Part shown: positions 17,113-27,100 of the stretch, piece after piece
How the letters are laid out: each line of letters begins with the position of its first letter
Numbering within the stretch: the stretch's first letter is position 1
Source of the DNA: Planctomycetaceae bacterium
Lineage (GTDB): Bacteria; Planctomycetota; Planctomycetia; Gemmatales; Gemmataceae
NCBI GenBank assembly: GCA_013823135.1
Contig: PNLP01000003.1
Location: 174,562 to 238,561, forward strand
Length of the DNA stretch: 64,000 bases
Direction of reading: 5' to 3'
The notes under the pieces: generated by a model
Seen by the model: the letters and a program-made list of their open reading frames with translations, nothing else
What the model was told of the DNA's origin: nothing
Database searches by the model: none
Made by a program: the position numbers and the translations under genes

Positions 17113-19221
17113 TCATTTCTCGACGGCTTTCACGCGGGCGGCAACCTCCTCGGCGGTCAGCGCCCGATCGTACACCGCAACCTCGGCGATGCGACCCTCG
17201 AAGCCGAACGCCTTGTCGGGTCGGCCGCCAACGATGACACGATCGGGTTTGACTTCGCGGGGGAGTTTCGAGTCGATCTCAAGCAGGCCGTTCAGGTAGA
17301 CGCGGACCTTGTTGCCATCGCGAGTGAATGCGACGTGCGTCCACGTCCGGAACGGCACGGCGGTCTTGGCCGATTGAAGCCCCGCCCCCTTCAGTGAGGT
17401 CGAGAACCCGATGCGGTTCGGGTTCCCTTTCTTGCCGCCGAGTTCGAGCGAATCACCGGCACCGTCGGCATCCGAGAGGGAGAACACAATTCCCGTGATA
17501 TTGCGTGCGTCGCCCGGAAAGCCGTTCCAAAACCATGCCTCGACGGAGTACGCATCGCCGAGCGTCGGAAGTTTGGCGTTCATGCGGCCACCGGCGAAGT
17601 GCGTGGCCCGGTTCGTCAGCGTGTGGCCATCGAATTGACGCGGCAACGGGCCATCCAGAGCGAACACCACGCCGGGTTCGTACTCGCCCGCGTTCTTCCC
17701 GGCGATGGCTGCCGCCTTCTCGCCACCGATGTCACCGAGCCGCCAGTACGCCACCGGCTTATCCGCGAGAATGAGTTTCGCGTATTCATCGCTTGCTGCG
17801 TCGGGGAGCGAACGTCGCTTCTTCCCCGCGACCTTTTCCAGCAACCCGACAACGGTCTCGGTGATCTTCGCCTCGGCACCGACCTCCAGAGCCGCCGACC
17901 GTGCGGGCCACGTTGTGTAGCCGCCCAGAACGTGCTGCTCAGCGGGGGGAATGTACCCCTCGGCCCCGTTCGCCAGTTCCACGGTGAAAGTTGTCGCCAG
18001 CGGGCTGAGTGCCTTGATCTTCAGGCCGGTCAGGGCGAACACCTCATTCGGAATCGCCGTGATACCCAGTTCCCCGATGCGGATCGCCTGGAGTTTCAGT
18101 TCCCGTTTCGGGTTCTCGTGAAGCATTACCGCCTCACGGGCGTAAACCTCGGGTTGGTTCTTCGGCTTCGCTCCGTTCATCCCCGCGATGATCTTCTGTG
18201 CCCACGCGAGCCGTTCTTTGTCGGGAACCCGCCGGTCGAGGGTCACTTTCTCCTCGGCCATCGCGAGGGTGAGACCCGTGCGGTACTCCACCTTCTTCAG
18301 CGCGGCCTCGGCCTTGTCGGTGACGGCTTCCGCGTATTCGTCAATGTTCCTTTTCACCTGCGGTTTGCCGTAGTCCATCCAGTGCAGATCGCCTGCGGTT
18401 CCCTGCGAATGGAGCGCGACGAACTTCGAGTTCTTGTCGCCCCCCGCGAGTCGCTTTTCGAGGTTCGCGCAGACCCGGCCGAAATAATCGGCCGATACGG
18501 CTGGCGTGCCGAAGTAATGCATCGAGAAGTTGGAGAGCACAGCCAGCGGCTTGTCGTCCGCGGTGCGAACCGAAAAGACGCTGAGCCACGGATCGGTTGG
18601 GCCAGATGGCCCGACGAAGTCCGGGTTCATGTATCCGGGGTGCATGTTCGAGCGAACAGTCGGGTTGCCGAACGGGTCGTTCCGGGTCTTGTCGGTGCGA
18701 AGGATCCACTGCCGGTTGTTGGTCAGTTCGGGTGTGGCGATCACGGCCCACCCTCCCTTCGCCGGAGCCATATTTGCGACCGCTTGCCGCACGGCCTGCA
18801 CGATCTGCCGTTCGAGGAACGGCCCGTAGTTCGGGTCAGGGTCGGTGCCCAGGCAACCCATCACGGCAGGTGCGGTGTGCGTGTGCGTCGCAGCAATCAA
18901 CTGGCGATCCGTGGGGATCTTCGTCTCGCCGGTCACCAACTCCTTCACGCGGTCGATGAACTCGCGGGGCATCATGCAGCTATCGACGATCACGATCGCC
19001 AGCCGAGTGGTGCCATCGTCCAACACAATGGCACGGGCGTGAAGCCGGTCGCGTGCCGCCGTACCGGTCGCCTCCAGGAAACCGCAGTTCACCACGACGG
19101 GAAACTTCTCCGGGGTGACATCGATCGCAGAGGCACCCGCGCGGAACACCGGTTCCGCAGCGTGCGAGCACGGAGAACACACTGCGAGAGCGAACGCGGC
19201 GAGGATGAGTGCGCGGACCAT
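17113..19221 (-). CDS. secreted neutral ceramidase-like protein with LamG domain
   Basis: A 702-residue exported protein. The signal peptide (1-21) ends SHAA. Residues about 25-450 match the N-terminal domain of neutral/alkaline ceramidases: GASAIDVTPEKFPV, the metal-ligand motif ATHTHTAPAV near 110-120, and FSMHYFG. About 500-700 is a LamG/concanavalin-type jelly-roll, with AYWRLGDIGG, SVEAWFWNG and the closing AEVAVYDRALTAEEVAARV. In Planctomycetes the family is common in sulfatase and polysaccharide loci, and lipid hydrolysis is not proven there. The LamG module suggests attachment to a glycan or surface. An exact substrate cannot be given. Confidence 0.85.
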   Translation of the reverse strand: MVRALILAAFALAVCSPCSHAAEPVFRAGASAIDVTPEKFPVVVNCGFLEATGTAARDRLHARAIVLDDGTTRLAIVIVDSCMMPREFIDRVKELVTGETKIPTDRQLIAATHTHTAPAVMGCLGTDPDPNYGPFLERQIVQAVRQAVANMAPAKGGWAVIATPELTNNRQWILRTDKTRNDPFGNPTVRSNMHPGYMNPDFVGPSGPTDPWLSVFSVRTADDKPLAVLSNFSMHYFGTPAVSADYFGRVCANLEKRLAGGDKNSKFVALHSQGTAGDLHWMDYGKPQVKRNIDEYAEAVTDKAEAALKKVEYRTGLTLAMAEEKVTLDRRVPDKERLAWAQKIIAGMNGAKPKNQPEVYAREAVMLHENPKRELKLQAIRIGELGITAIPNEVFALTGLKIKALSPLATTFTVELANGAEGYIPPAEQHVLGGYTTWPARSAALEVGAEAKITETVVGLLEKVAGKKRRSLPDAASDEYAKLILADKPVAYWRLGDIGGEKAAAIAGKNAGEYEPGVVFALDGPLPRQFDGHTLTNRATHFAGGRMNAKLPTLGDAYSVEAWFWNGFPGDARNITGIVFSLSDADGAGDSLELGGKKGNPNRIGFSTSLKGAGLQSAKTAVPFRTWTHVAFTRDGNKVRVYLNGLLEIDSKLPREVKPDRVIVGGRPDKAFGFEGRIAEVAVYDRALTAEEVAARVKAVEK

Positions 19222-19292
19222 GGTGACACCTGGAGCGAACGAGGTGAAGCGAGTGTTCCAGTCGAAAGGCGAAACGGCAAAGCCATTCGCCC

Positions 19293-19823
19293 TTACTTAC
19301 CCTTGGTGATCTGGAACGAGTCGAGGAACTTCTTCTCGTCGGCTTTCTGCTCATCGGTGAGACGCTCGACGCCCGGCTTGGTGCCAGAACCCGACGTCAC
19401 CTGGTAGACACGGCCATCGACGTAGAACACACGGGATCTCGCGAAGACCCGTGCCTTGTCGGCGGTCATCTTCTCCGACGCGATTTCGTACCCTTTGTGG
19501 CCGCCTTGCTCGATCTCGACCTTATCCTTGGCTTCTTTTGGGAAAGCACCTCCCACAAACTTCGCCAGGATCGCGAGCGGCTCACCTAGTGCGGGAATCG
19601 CAGCCGTAAACACCATGTATTCCGCATCAACGGCACCCTTCGCGGATACCTGAAGCGTGTCGATCTTCCCGTTATTGTCTTTCGTCACCTTTGGACGGAC
19701 CGGAAAGGTCGCGCTGAACCGGCCCTCTTCTGAGGTGAACCGGTCCCAAGGCTTCCACTCGTCCGCGTTGACAAGACAGCAGCACAAGCACACGCAAAGT
19801 GTGGCAATCGAGGCGGCTCGCAT
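19293..19823 (-). CDS. secreted protein, PsbP-like fold, unknown function
   Basis: A 176-residue exported protein with a Cys-rich signal peptide (MRAASIATLCVCLCCCLVNA). The mature part starts W-K-P-W-D-R-F-T-S-E-E-G-R-F-S-A-T-F-P and has the layout of small PsbP/MOG1-type proteins seen in many planctomycetes: a beta strand ending in FP, a central VDAEYMVF strand, and a late RVFYVDGRVYQVTSG hairpin followed by a FLDSFQI end. No enzymatic motif is visible. It lies 71 bases upstream of the ceramidase-like gene on the same strand and may be co-transcribed with it. Confidence 0.75.
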   Translation of the reverse strand: MRAASIATLCVCLCCCLVNADEWKPWDRFTSEEGRFSATFPVRPKVTKDNNGKIDTLQVSAKGAVDAEYMVFTAAIPALGEPLAILAKFVGGAFPKEAKDKVEIEQGGHKGYEIASEKMTADKARVFARSRVFYVDGRVYQVTSGSGTKPGVERLTDEQKADEKKFLDSFQITKGK

Positions 19824-19962
19824 ACGTTTCGCTCGGATTCACTGGTGATGGGGACGACCAGAGATTACGACATCCCATCTGGAGTTGTCAAACACCACCG
19901 GCGCGAAGTGTCACGATATCGAAATGGAAAGTACAGAGTTGTAGCCGTGCCGGACGCTGGCC

Positions 19963-20718
19963 TCACACCCGGGAGGCGGTGTTGCCAGGGGCACGCAGGA
20001 AAGGCTTGAGTGGCTGTTCGCCTTCGTTCACAGGGTGAACGGTGTGAACGATCACGTACTTCACGCCGCGATGTTGTGGCCCGTCAATGACGGTCGCCAT
20101 CGTGAGCGAAGCGTTGGTATCCCGGAGGTTGTTCAGGTTCGCGGTGCCATCAGCACGAAAGATGTAAACCTTGGCGAAGCCCGCTTCCGTCGGGTGGCGG
20201 AATACAGCAACGGGAACGTCCGCCCCCTGCACTCGCTCGGAACCAAGCGTGACCAGCAAGTCCGGGTTAAACGGAAGCGGGAGTTGCGCCGGGAGTTTCT
20301 GCCCCACAAGCCAGTTGCGGAGGGCGGCATCTGGGTTCTGGATCTGTTCGTCAGCGAACATCACCATCGCGGTCGTGTCGATCTTGGGACGCGAGACCGA
20401 AAAGACTCCGAACGTGATTCCGACAGCAAGCAACAGTGACGCAGCAAGGGCAGTGATCCGGTAGACTTTCTGGCGGATCACCGTGCCCTGTCGAGTCGAC
20501 GCCTGAGCGAGCAGCTTATCCCGCAGACTGGCACGCACAGGAACGCTCTTCATGCTCGTGGCGACGGCCCGATCGAACGACTGGGCCGCGATCGCCTCCG
20601 GGGCGCAGGTCGAGCACTCGGCGAGGTGCCGATCGAGGTCGGCAGCCACGTCCGCGCCCAACTCGTCGCCGGCGGGCCGGCGAAGTCGGAGGTAAAATTG
20701 TGCGTCGCGGCACTGCAT
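19963..20718 (-). CDS. membrane anti-sigma factor (zinc-finger type)
   Basis: A 251-residue single-pass membrane protein. The cytoplasmic N-terminal domain has the anti-sigma zinc-binding pattern: C near residue 3 and HLAECSTC (HX3CX2C). A membrane helix follows (ITALAASLLLAVGITFGVF, about 108-127). The periplasmic part is about 120 residues and ends in a VIHTVHPVN strand. It is encoded 12 bases after the ECF sigma gene on the same strand, the standard arrangement for a cognate inhibitor. I chose the ATG at 20718; a GTG one codon earlier is also possible. The signal it senses is unknown. Confidence 0.85.
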   Translation of the reverse strand: MQCRDAQFYLRLRRPAGDELGADVAADLDRHLAECSTCAPEAIAAQSFDRAVATSMKSVPVRASLRDKLLAQASTRQGTVIRQKVYRITALAASLLLAVGITFGVFSVSRPKIDTTAMVMFADEQIQNPDAALRNWLVGQKLPAQLPLPFNPDLLVTLGSERVQGADVPVAVFRHPTEAGFAKVYIFRADGTANLNNLRDTNASLTMATVIDGPQHRGVKYVIVHTVHPVNEGEQPLKPFLRAPGNTASRV

Positions 20719-20730
20719 CACGGCACCTGG

Positions 20731-21306
20731 TTACTCAACCCCGGAACGCCGAACAACGGCGTTGGGGAGTTCTTTCCGCTTCTCAAGACTCTCGACTGTC
20801 TCTGCCTCGTCGGAACCAGGGGCGGACAGCATCGTCCGCAAGTAAGCCTTGGCTCTGGCAAGTCGCGACATCACCGTTCCTATCGGCAGTTCCATCTGTT
20901 CGGCAATGTCACGGTAGCTGAATTCCTCAAAGTAGAACAAGATCAAGGGCGTTCGGAACCCTTCATCCAGTTGATCGATTGCCTGCTGGAGTTGGGCCGG
21001 GTCAATGTCCGGGGTCTCGTCGCTGGCACGATCAGGCAAGTCACCGACTGCATCAAGCGGAACGATCCGGTGTCGCTTATCGTCGCGAACCTTGTGCAAA
21101 TACAGGTTGCGAAGGATTCGGAACAGCCAGGCACGAACACGGTCCGCCTCGCGAAGCTGATCCATGCGGACGAACGCCTTGCCGAACGCTTCCTGCGTGA
21201 GGTCTTCCGCGTCGGCCGCCGACCCTGAGAGTCGGTAGGCGTAGCGGTAGAGTGCCTCATAGTGGGCGTCGATCAGAGCGTGCAGTCCACCGGCGGCCGA
21301 CCCCAT
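20731..21306 (-). CDS. ECF-type RNA polymerase sigma factor
   Basis: A 191-residue sigma-70-family factor with only regions 2 and 4. Region 2 contains ALYRYAYRLSGSAADAEDLTQEAF and RAWLFRILRNLY. Region 4 contains RTPLILFYFEEFSYRDIAEQ, then LPIGTVMSRLARAKAYLR, the helix-turn-helix that reads the -35 element. It is paired with the anti-sigma gene directly downstream. The start was set at ATG 21306 because gaggatgg precedes it at good spacing; an ATG at 21315 and a GTG at 21342 are alternatives. No target promoter could be assigned with confidence. Confidence 0.92.
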   Translation of the reverse strand: MGSAAGGLHALIDAHYEALYRYAYRLSGSAADAEDLTQEAFGKAFVRMDQLREADRVRAWLFRILRNLYLHKVRDDKRHRIVPLDAVGDLPDRASDETPDIDPAQLQQAIDQLDEGFRTPLILFYFEEFSYRDIAEQMELPIGTVMSRLARAKAYLRTMLSAPGSDEAETVESLEKRKELPNAVVRRSGVE

Positions 21307-21735
21307 GCTCGCCATCCTCAATAGATCTGAACCCGAACCCACCCAGTTTATTCCCCAACCGAACTATTCGTTGAGTTTTCCTGGAACTTGAGGTTGAGTG
21401 GGGATTTTTCATCTCCACGAATCCGCCCACGGCGAAAACCTCCTATCTCGGCCAAAATCAGATTTCTTTCCCTCCTGGGATTTTTTCCGGGAATAAGCTC
21501 GTCGCTTTTGTATCAATGTGTGCGTGGGAGTGATCGACGGCGGCCATTCCGGTTCCGCTGGGGTATCGCAAACCGTAACCGTGGAATGGGTTACGAGCGT
21601 TATCTCTCATAGCCGGATGCAAAATGGCAAGTGCCTGATCCACTACCCCAAAAACAGATGGCAGGGTCAGGATTGTCCTGTTCCCTCAAGCAAACCTCTG
21701 TTGTTCAACCCTGTGGCCACAGTTTGGAGTTTCCC
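21307..21735. other. 429-base divergent gap, sigma gene to small lipoprotein
   Basis: No gene seen beyond possible alternative sigma-factor starts. It is less GC-rich than its surroundings, with T-runs near 21480-21490, and it must hold promoters for both the sigma gene (leftward) and the lipoprotein (rightward). A short stem, cgtaacc/ggttacg, lies near 21576-21598. I could not identify a convincing -35/-10 pair. Confidence 0.4.
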
Positions 21736-21840
21736 ATGAAGAAGGTTGCCCTCGCACTCGTGTTCGCTCTGTCCCTCGTCGGCGTTGTTGGCTGTGGCGG
21801 CGGCGCTGCCACGACCGCCCCGAAGACCAGCGCTAAGTGA
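21736..21840 (+). CDS. 34-residue small lipoprotein
   Basis: A very short protein: Met-Lys-Lys, a hydrophobic stretch VALALVFALSLVGVVG, then Cys (lipobox VVGC) and a 14-residue tail rich in Gly, Ala, Thr and Lys (GGGAATTAPKTSAK). It has all the marks of a lipoprotein signal peptide with almost no mature domain. A strong hairpin lies 22 bases downstream. A second mini-lipoprotein (21960-22106) follows in the same direction. Function unknown; short lipoproteins of this type may act as envelope peptides or toxin-like molecules. Confidence 0.7.
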   Translation: MKKVALALVFALSLVGVVGCGGGAATTAPKTSAK

Positions 21841-21861
21841 GTATTGTGACCGTTTGCCGAT

Positions 21862-21915
21862 AGGGCCGGTTGCTCGTGTCTCTTCGGAGGCGACGAGCAA
21901 CCGGCCCTGCGGCTT
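21862..21915 (+). terminator. stem-loop terminator after the 34-residue lipoprotein
   Basis: Perfect 16-base arms agggccggttgctcgt (21862-21877) and its complement (21893-21908), a 15-base loop, then gcggctttt. The T-run is short and offset by four bases, so termination may be partial and let the second small lipoprotein be read. Confidence 0.7.
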
Positions 21916-21959
21916 TTCAGGGAATTGTGACCGCTCGCGGTCATTGAGAGAGGTGATCT

Positions 21960-22106
21960 GTGCGACGAATTCGATTACGGACGGCTATTCTTGGCGTGCT
22001 GCTGTTGGCTGGACTCCCTGGCTGCGGGGGTTGCACCGTCGAACGGGACAAGAATTCGGACCTCGACCGCCCCAAGACTCTCAGCAGGCCAACCGAAAAG
22101 AAGTGA
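21960..22106 (+). CDS. 48-residue small lipoprotein, GTG start
   Basis: Starts at GTG 21960 with agaggtg as ribosome-binding site just upstream. It encodes a basic N-region (MRRIRLRTA), a hydrophobic core ILGVLLLAGLPG, a lipidation-type Cys (LPGC), then GGC and a charged tail ending PTEKK. Like its neighbour at 21736 it is almost entirely a lipoprotein signal plus a short polar tail. The stop is at 22104-22106, 25 bases before the convergent kinase gene's stop. No homologue recognised. Confidence rests on the lipobox-like order and the ribosome-binding site. Confidence 0.6.
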   Translation: MRRIRLRTAILGVLLLAGLPGCGGCTVERDKNSDLDRPKTLSRPTEKK

Positions 22107-22131
22107 TTCCTGGAAACACAGGTGAATAGCG

Positions 22132-23871
22132 TCACTTCAGCGTGATCGCTGGTTCCAGCCAGACAGCGTGAGCCGCACTGTTCTCACCCGAACATCGCAC
22201 TTCCAGTTCCAGACGGTACATGTTTTCCAAATCGACGGAGAACCCCTGCGTATCATCAGCCATTCGAATGGGTTTCGATTCCCAACGTATCTTCCCGTCG
22301 CCCCTCACCACGAACACCAGCGGAGTCTTGGTCTGACCATTCGCCGTTTGGTTGAGCGCAACCGAACCGGTGAAGAGTTTGGCTCGCAATCCGAGTTCGT
22401 AACGTACCGATGCTGCCCCGTTCGATGGCGGATGCATCGATAACCCATGTGGTGAGAACTCACCTTTCACGATGATTTTCTGATTGGCGTAACCGAGTTG
22501 CCCCCCCTTGCCGAACTGTCCGTGCCCAACCGCGGCATCCTGTTCCTGCAAATCACACAACCAAACCTTTTTGGCAACAGGAGCAACGCTTCCCGGGCGG
22601 GATTGGTTGCCACCGCCACTGGCATTTGCCGCTGGTGGATCGACTTGCCGAGGACTCCCCGGACGTGTCGCGAAGTAGACGCCAACCGCAGCGACCACCA
22701 GCAGGACGCTGCCCCCAGCAAGAAGCGTGGCAGAAGAACGCCAGCGAGCCGTCGGGCGAGTTGCCCGCTTGACTGTGATTGTGGTCGGCGATTCACTGTC
22801 CAGATTCAACCCGGTATCAATCTCGGTCTGGGGCGTCGGCGGGGATTCGACAACGTCCTGCGACGGCAACGCAGCGAGAACCTCGTCTGGCGTCTGGAAG
22901 CGATTGGCAGGCTCCTTCGCCATCATCTTGCTGATGATATCAATGAGTTGAGTCGGTAGATCGGGCCGGAGTTGCTTCAGCGGAGCGGGCTCCCGGATTT
23001 GGTGCCAGAGCAACTTTTGGGCTGTTGTTCCGCCTTCAAACGGCAATCGACCGCTGAGACAGAAGTAGAACGTGGCTCCCAGGCTGTAGATGTCGCCACG
23101 AATGTCCACCTCAGTCGCATTTAACCCTTGCTCTGGGGACATGTAGTCCACGGTCCCCATCACCTCGCCGGGTTTACTGCCAGGGGAACTGTCCGGTCCC
23201 TGGAAGAATCGAGCCAGGCCGAGGTCGAGAATCTTCACCACCCCATTCTCTGTCACCAGGAAGTTGCTCGGCTTGATATCGCGGTGAACCAGACCGGCCT
23301 CGAAAGCGTGTTGCAACCCCAGAGCCGCTTGCCGCAAGTAGTCGATCACGCGGTGGGCACTGAGTGGCCCGTCCTTGGTAACGAGATCCTCAAGAGTCTT
23401 CCCCTTGACGTACTCCATGACCAGGTAGTGGACACCGCCATCGTTGGCTGCATCGAAGGCATGCACGATGTTTCGGTGCGCGAGGCTCGCGAGCGCCTGA
23501 GCCTCGCGGTAGAACCCCTCAACAGTCGAGGGATCTTCGGCCATCTTCGGAGGGAGCACCTTGATGGCGACCTGTCGCCGCATCCCGGAATGTTCGCAGA
23601 GGAATACCTTCCCCATCCCACCCGAACCGAGTACGCCCAAAACCTTGTACCGGCCGATAAAGAACCCTTTCCACTTCCCCTGAATTAATTGCTCGGCCTG
23701 GAACTGGGTCAGAAGCCCATCGCGAATCAGAGCTCCTGCAAGTTGCGGTGGATCGTCGAGGGTGACGGTATCAGCGTGACTTTTGAGATACTTATCCAGG
23801 GTCGCCGCATCGATCAGATTGCTCTGAACGATTAGCGAGGTGAAGTCCGCACTGGTTGCAGGTATTCCCAT
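22132..23871 (-). CDS. membrane Ser/Thr protein kinase with NPCBM-like domain
   Basis: A 579-residue Hanks-type kinase. Residues 1-70 form the planctomycete helical N-terminal module (SLIVQSNLIDAATLDKYL, then LIRDGLLTQFQAEQLIQG). The kinase domain covers about 73-340: the Gly loop LGSGGMGKVFL, VAIKV lysine, catalytic HRDIKPSN, DLG in place of DFG, and the SPEQ segment. A membrane helix lies near 385-405 (LLAGGSVLLVVAAVGVYF). The outer domain, about 435-579, resembles NPCBM carbohydrate-binding modules (SPHGLSMHPPSNGAASVRYEL). This suggests sensing of an envelope glycan coupled to phosphorylation inside. It stands alone, without an obvious cognate phosphatase next to it. Confidence 0.9.
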   Translation of the reverse strand: MGIPATSADFTSLIVQSNLIDAATLDKYLKSHADTVTLDDPPQLAGALIRDGLLTQFQAEQLIQGKWKGFFIGRYKVLGVLGSGGMGKVFLCEHSGMRRQVAIKVLPPKMAEDPSTVEGFYREAQALASLAHRNIVHAFDAANDGGVHYLVMEYVKGKTLEDLVTKDGPLSAHRVIDYLRQAALGLQHAFEAGLVHRDIKPSNFLVTENGVVKILDLGLARFFQGPDSSPGSKPGEVMGTVDYMSPEQGLNATEVDIRGDIYSLGATFYFCLSGRLPFEGGTTAQKLLWHQIREPAPLKQLRPDLPTQLIDIISKMMAKEPANRFQTPDEVLAALPSQDVVESPPTPQTEIDTGLNLDSESPTTITVKRATRPTARWRSSATLLAGGSVLLVVAAVGVYFATRPGSPRQVDPPAANASGGGNQSRPGSVAPVAKKVWLCDLQEQDAAVGHGQFGKGGQLGYANQKIIVKGEFSPHGLSMHPPSNGAASVRYELGLRAKLFTGSVALNQTANGQTKTPLVFVVRGDGKIRWESKPIRMADDTQGFSVDLENMYRLELEVRCSGENSAAHAVWLEPAITLK

Positions 23872-24101
23872 GGGAGGTTGGGAAGTCGTTGGGAATGGAC
23901 TCAGGGGGCGACCTGAGGACTACGGAGTGTGGAATTTGGATCGGGGGATGCAAAAACCAGTCCGCGAGTTGGTTGAATTCTAGAGCGCGGAAATCGCCTT
24001 AGCGAGATCCCATCCTCTCAAAATGTTCCCCAACTCAATTTCTTGGGGATTCAAGACGACAGATCGCCCTCTTGGCGAATCACCTTGATGTGCCACTGAG
24101 C

Positions 24102-27100
24102 TTACTTTTTCGGCGCTGGCTTGGGTGTTCCTGCCGACGGAGAGAGCGTACCGCCAAGGCTACCTTCGACCTTGTAGTGGTTCGTGGCACGGTCGAAGAT
24201 GATCTTCTTGCCAGTCTGATCGTTGCCGTTGAACCGGCTCTTGATTCGAGCAGGCACGGACCCCAACCCTTCGAAGATCACCGTCTTCCCAACGGCCTCG
24301 ATCGACTCGCCCCAGCCGTCGTACTCGTCGTTTCGCATGTAGGCGTTGCCGGTCGCCTTCATGTGTTGCTCGGTCGGTTCCTTGGGCTTCGAGTGAGTCC
24401 ACACAACCAGTTGCTCGGCACATGAAAGCAATGTGGCACGGGGCGGAAGTTTGTGGAGTTCCACTTCCAGGTCTGGATTGTCGCTCGGCACGTCGATGAC
24501 CTGAATCGAGTCGTAGAACGTCGCGTCCTTATAGACCGGGCCTTTGTCCTTGCCGATCATCCACCCGGAGAAGTTCACGATGGTAAGTTTCATCTCCGAC
24601 TGCGCGGGTTGTGGTGGGTTCATCGGGTTGGCCATCGGCGATTGGCCGAGCGAAGAATCCTCCTTCGAGCCTGGTTGCCACGTCCGGACGACACCCGGAC
24701 CGGTGGCCCTGAGGAACTTGTACGGCTCGCCACCTGAAGGATCGCGGACTTCGGCCTTCATGGTCAACTCGATCGCAACGATCTGTTGCCGGCGAATCGG
24801 CTTGCCGCTCACCGGGTCGCGATCCACCTGATTGAAGTACACCTGCTTTTCCTGTGGGCTGTCAGCAGCGTCCGCGGGTGCTGGATAGCAGTAGACCACA
24901 TCGACCTTGGGGCCATCTCCACCGGGTTTCGCGGTCGCTCCTGGTTTCGGTGCGGGAGCGGGCGTGCCCGGTCGGTTCATCTGCGTGAGGTAAATCGGCC
25001 GGTCGAAGTTCACCTGAAGTGTGTGACAGGTGACCCACGATGCTCCCTGAGCAGCCGTAACTTTGCCAAAAAAGTCGGCGACCTTTTTCGCTCCCTGGAA
25101 TTTCATTCCATCACGGAAATGGACGACGATGACTTCGGCTTGCTTGAGCGAGTTCCCGGAGAGATCGCTCGAAGTGGGCATGACCAGAGAGCCACGGCCT
25201 TCCACGAGGGCGAGGTTGTGCAGTTGGTCGATGACCACTTTCGGACCGATGAGCGAAGTGCCTTCGTTGTGAAGTTCACCGGGTCGGTTGTCCCAGCCGA
25301 AGACCGTCAAGACGCTCCCGTCGGGTGTGCTGTCGATAATCATCCGGCTACCGAGAATGTCCGTGCCGCGGGGCTTCGTAGCGTCCACGGGATCCTGGTG
25401 AACGCTCACCATTCCCTCGCAGCGTGCCTTCTCCATCTGGTACTTCATGCCGCCGGTTTGGTCGGTGGCGGCGGGTTCGCCCGGTTTCGGTGCCACAGGG
25501 CCGCCGGGTGGCTTGGCTTGCGGGTACCGAGCGACCCAGGTCTCGATTGTGCGCGCACGGAGTTTCATCGGAGGCTTCTGCTTCTCGGGAGCCTTCGGTG
25601 CCGGCGTGACGGGAGCGGCTGCGACCTGCGGCGGTGGTTGCTGCGGGTTCCCCTTCGGTGGTGCAGCAGGGGACGTCGGCGCGACCACCGCAGTCACTGC
25701 GACGGGCGGCGCCACGTCCCGGAACAGCGTGTTCAGGTGCTCCGATTGATCGATGTCCATATCTGCCGAGTGGCCGGTCACTTCGCCGAGCGCCTGCAAC
25801 CGGTGCGGTTGGCTGCGTGCTGGTGGAGTTGCGGAAACCGCACCCGACTTCGGTTCCGGTGGCGGCACCGTGAGCCAGAGCTTCAACACGTTCCCCTTCA
25901 GCCAGAAGTCGGACTTCACGTCCTCGAACTTCGCCCCGTCGGTGAACGTGAACAGGTCGAGTTCACGCTCGCTGGTCGACTCTCGGGTCTGCACCATCGA
26001 GGTGAGCCACGACGCGGTGATCGAACTGGAGTTCGAGGCGGCGTCGTAGAGTTCAACGCGACCCGGCCCGAGTACGGTCGCCTGCATCTTGCGGGGTTGC
26101 GTGACGGGGCCGGGCGGGTTCGGCGGCTGGTCGAGAACCAGGATCGCGGACTGCTTCGGCCCGCCCGCCGTGAGCACGTTCCGCTGTTGAATCGCGTAGA
26201 GCGGCGCGCCCGTAAGTTGTGTTCGGGCTGTGGCCGCTTCGTGAACCAGGTCTTGCCCGTAGGCTTCGAGTTGATCAGCGTCCGACGACACCGTGAGGAA
26301 CCGACCCTGGGTGTAGGTCCAGGCGTGGAGCCGCTTGAACTTCGGAGCGCTCGCGGGTGCGGCCTTCGCAGTGGGTTCGGGCTTCTCGGCCGGTTTGGCC
26401 GGCGTAGCCGTGGTAGATGGGTTACCCGTCGGCGGCCCGTTGAACTCCAGTTCCAGCACCTGACTGAACAGCGTCTGAGTACCCGGACGGGGCGGAACCT
26501 TCGTGACCTGCACGTCGTTGGGCAAGTTCGGATCTGCCAGCGGGAGCACGTCAAACCGGGCGAGATTCTTCACGGAATCGTAAACGAACGGGCCGCGGGT
26601 CTCGACCTGCAAGAGATCGCGGCTCATGGCGCGAGCAGCGTGTGCCCCGCTCAGCAAGCCCCCGGCCAGCGCAGATGCGGCCACCGTCGGCTCGCCAGAA
26701 ATAGCAGGCTTTCCCTCGCCGCCGCCAACGAACCCTTGCTGGCCGCCATCGACCCACAGATTCATTACGACCTTTTCGAGGAACTCGACACGCTGCACGC
26801 CGCCAAACCCCGCAGATCCCGCGGCGGGGGTCTTCGGTTGGGCAGGCTTCTTGGCCTGACTCTGTGGTTCTAGGTACACTCGCATCCCGACCGCGGTGAC
26901 GGTCGGCGGCGGCAACCGTTTGCCGCCGAGCATCGCCGCGACAGCCGTGGGGTTCCGGACTTCTTCGGCCGTGGCAGGAGCAGCGACCGCGGGTTCGCCA
27001 GGCTGCCGTGGGAGGTTGCTGCGATCGACGATCTCAACCGCCGAGTCCGTCCAGATGTCGGGGCCAGTCAGCGGCGGTGCGCCTGGGGCAACCTTCGAGT

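Noticed and set aside
17599..19407. Plus-strand frame of 602 codons
   Set aside because: Antisense to the ceramidase-like gene; composition typical of shadow frames.
24786..26873. Plus-strand frame of 695 codons
   Set aside because: Antisense to the giant LptA/C-like gene; Arg- and His-rich, no domain; the minus-strand frame has membrane helix and family features.
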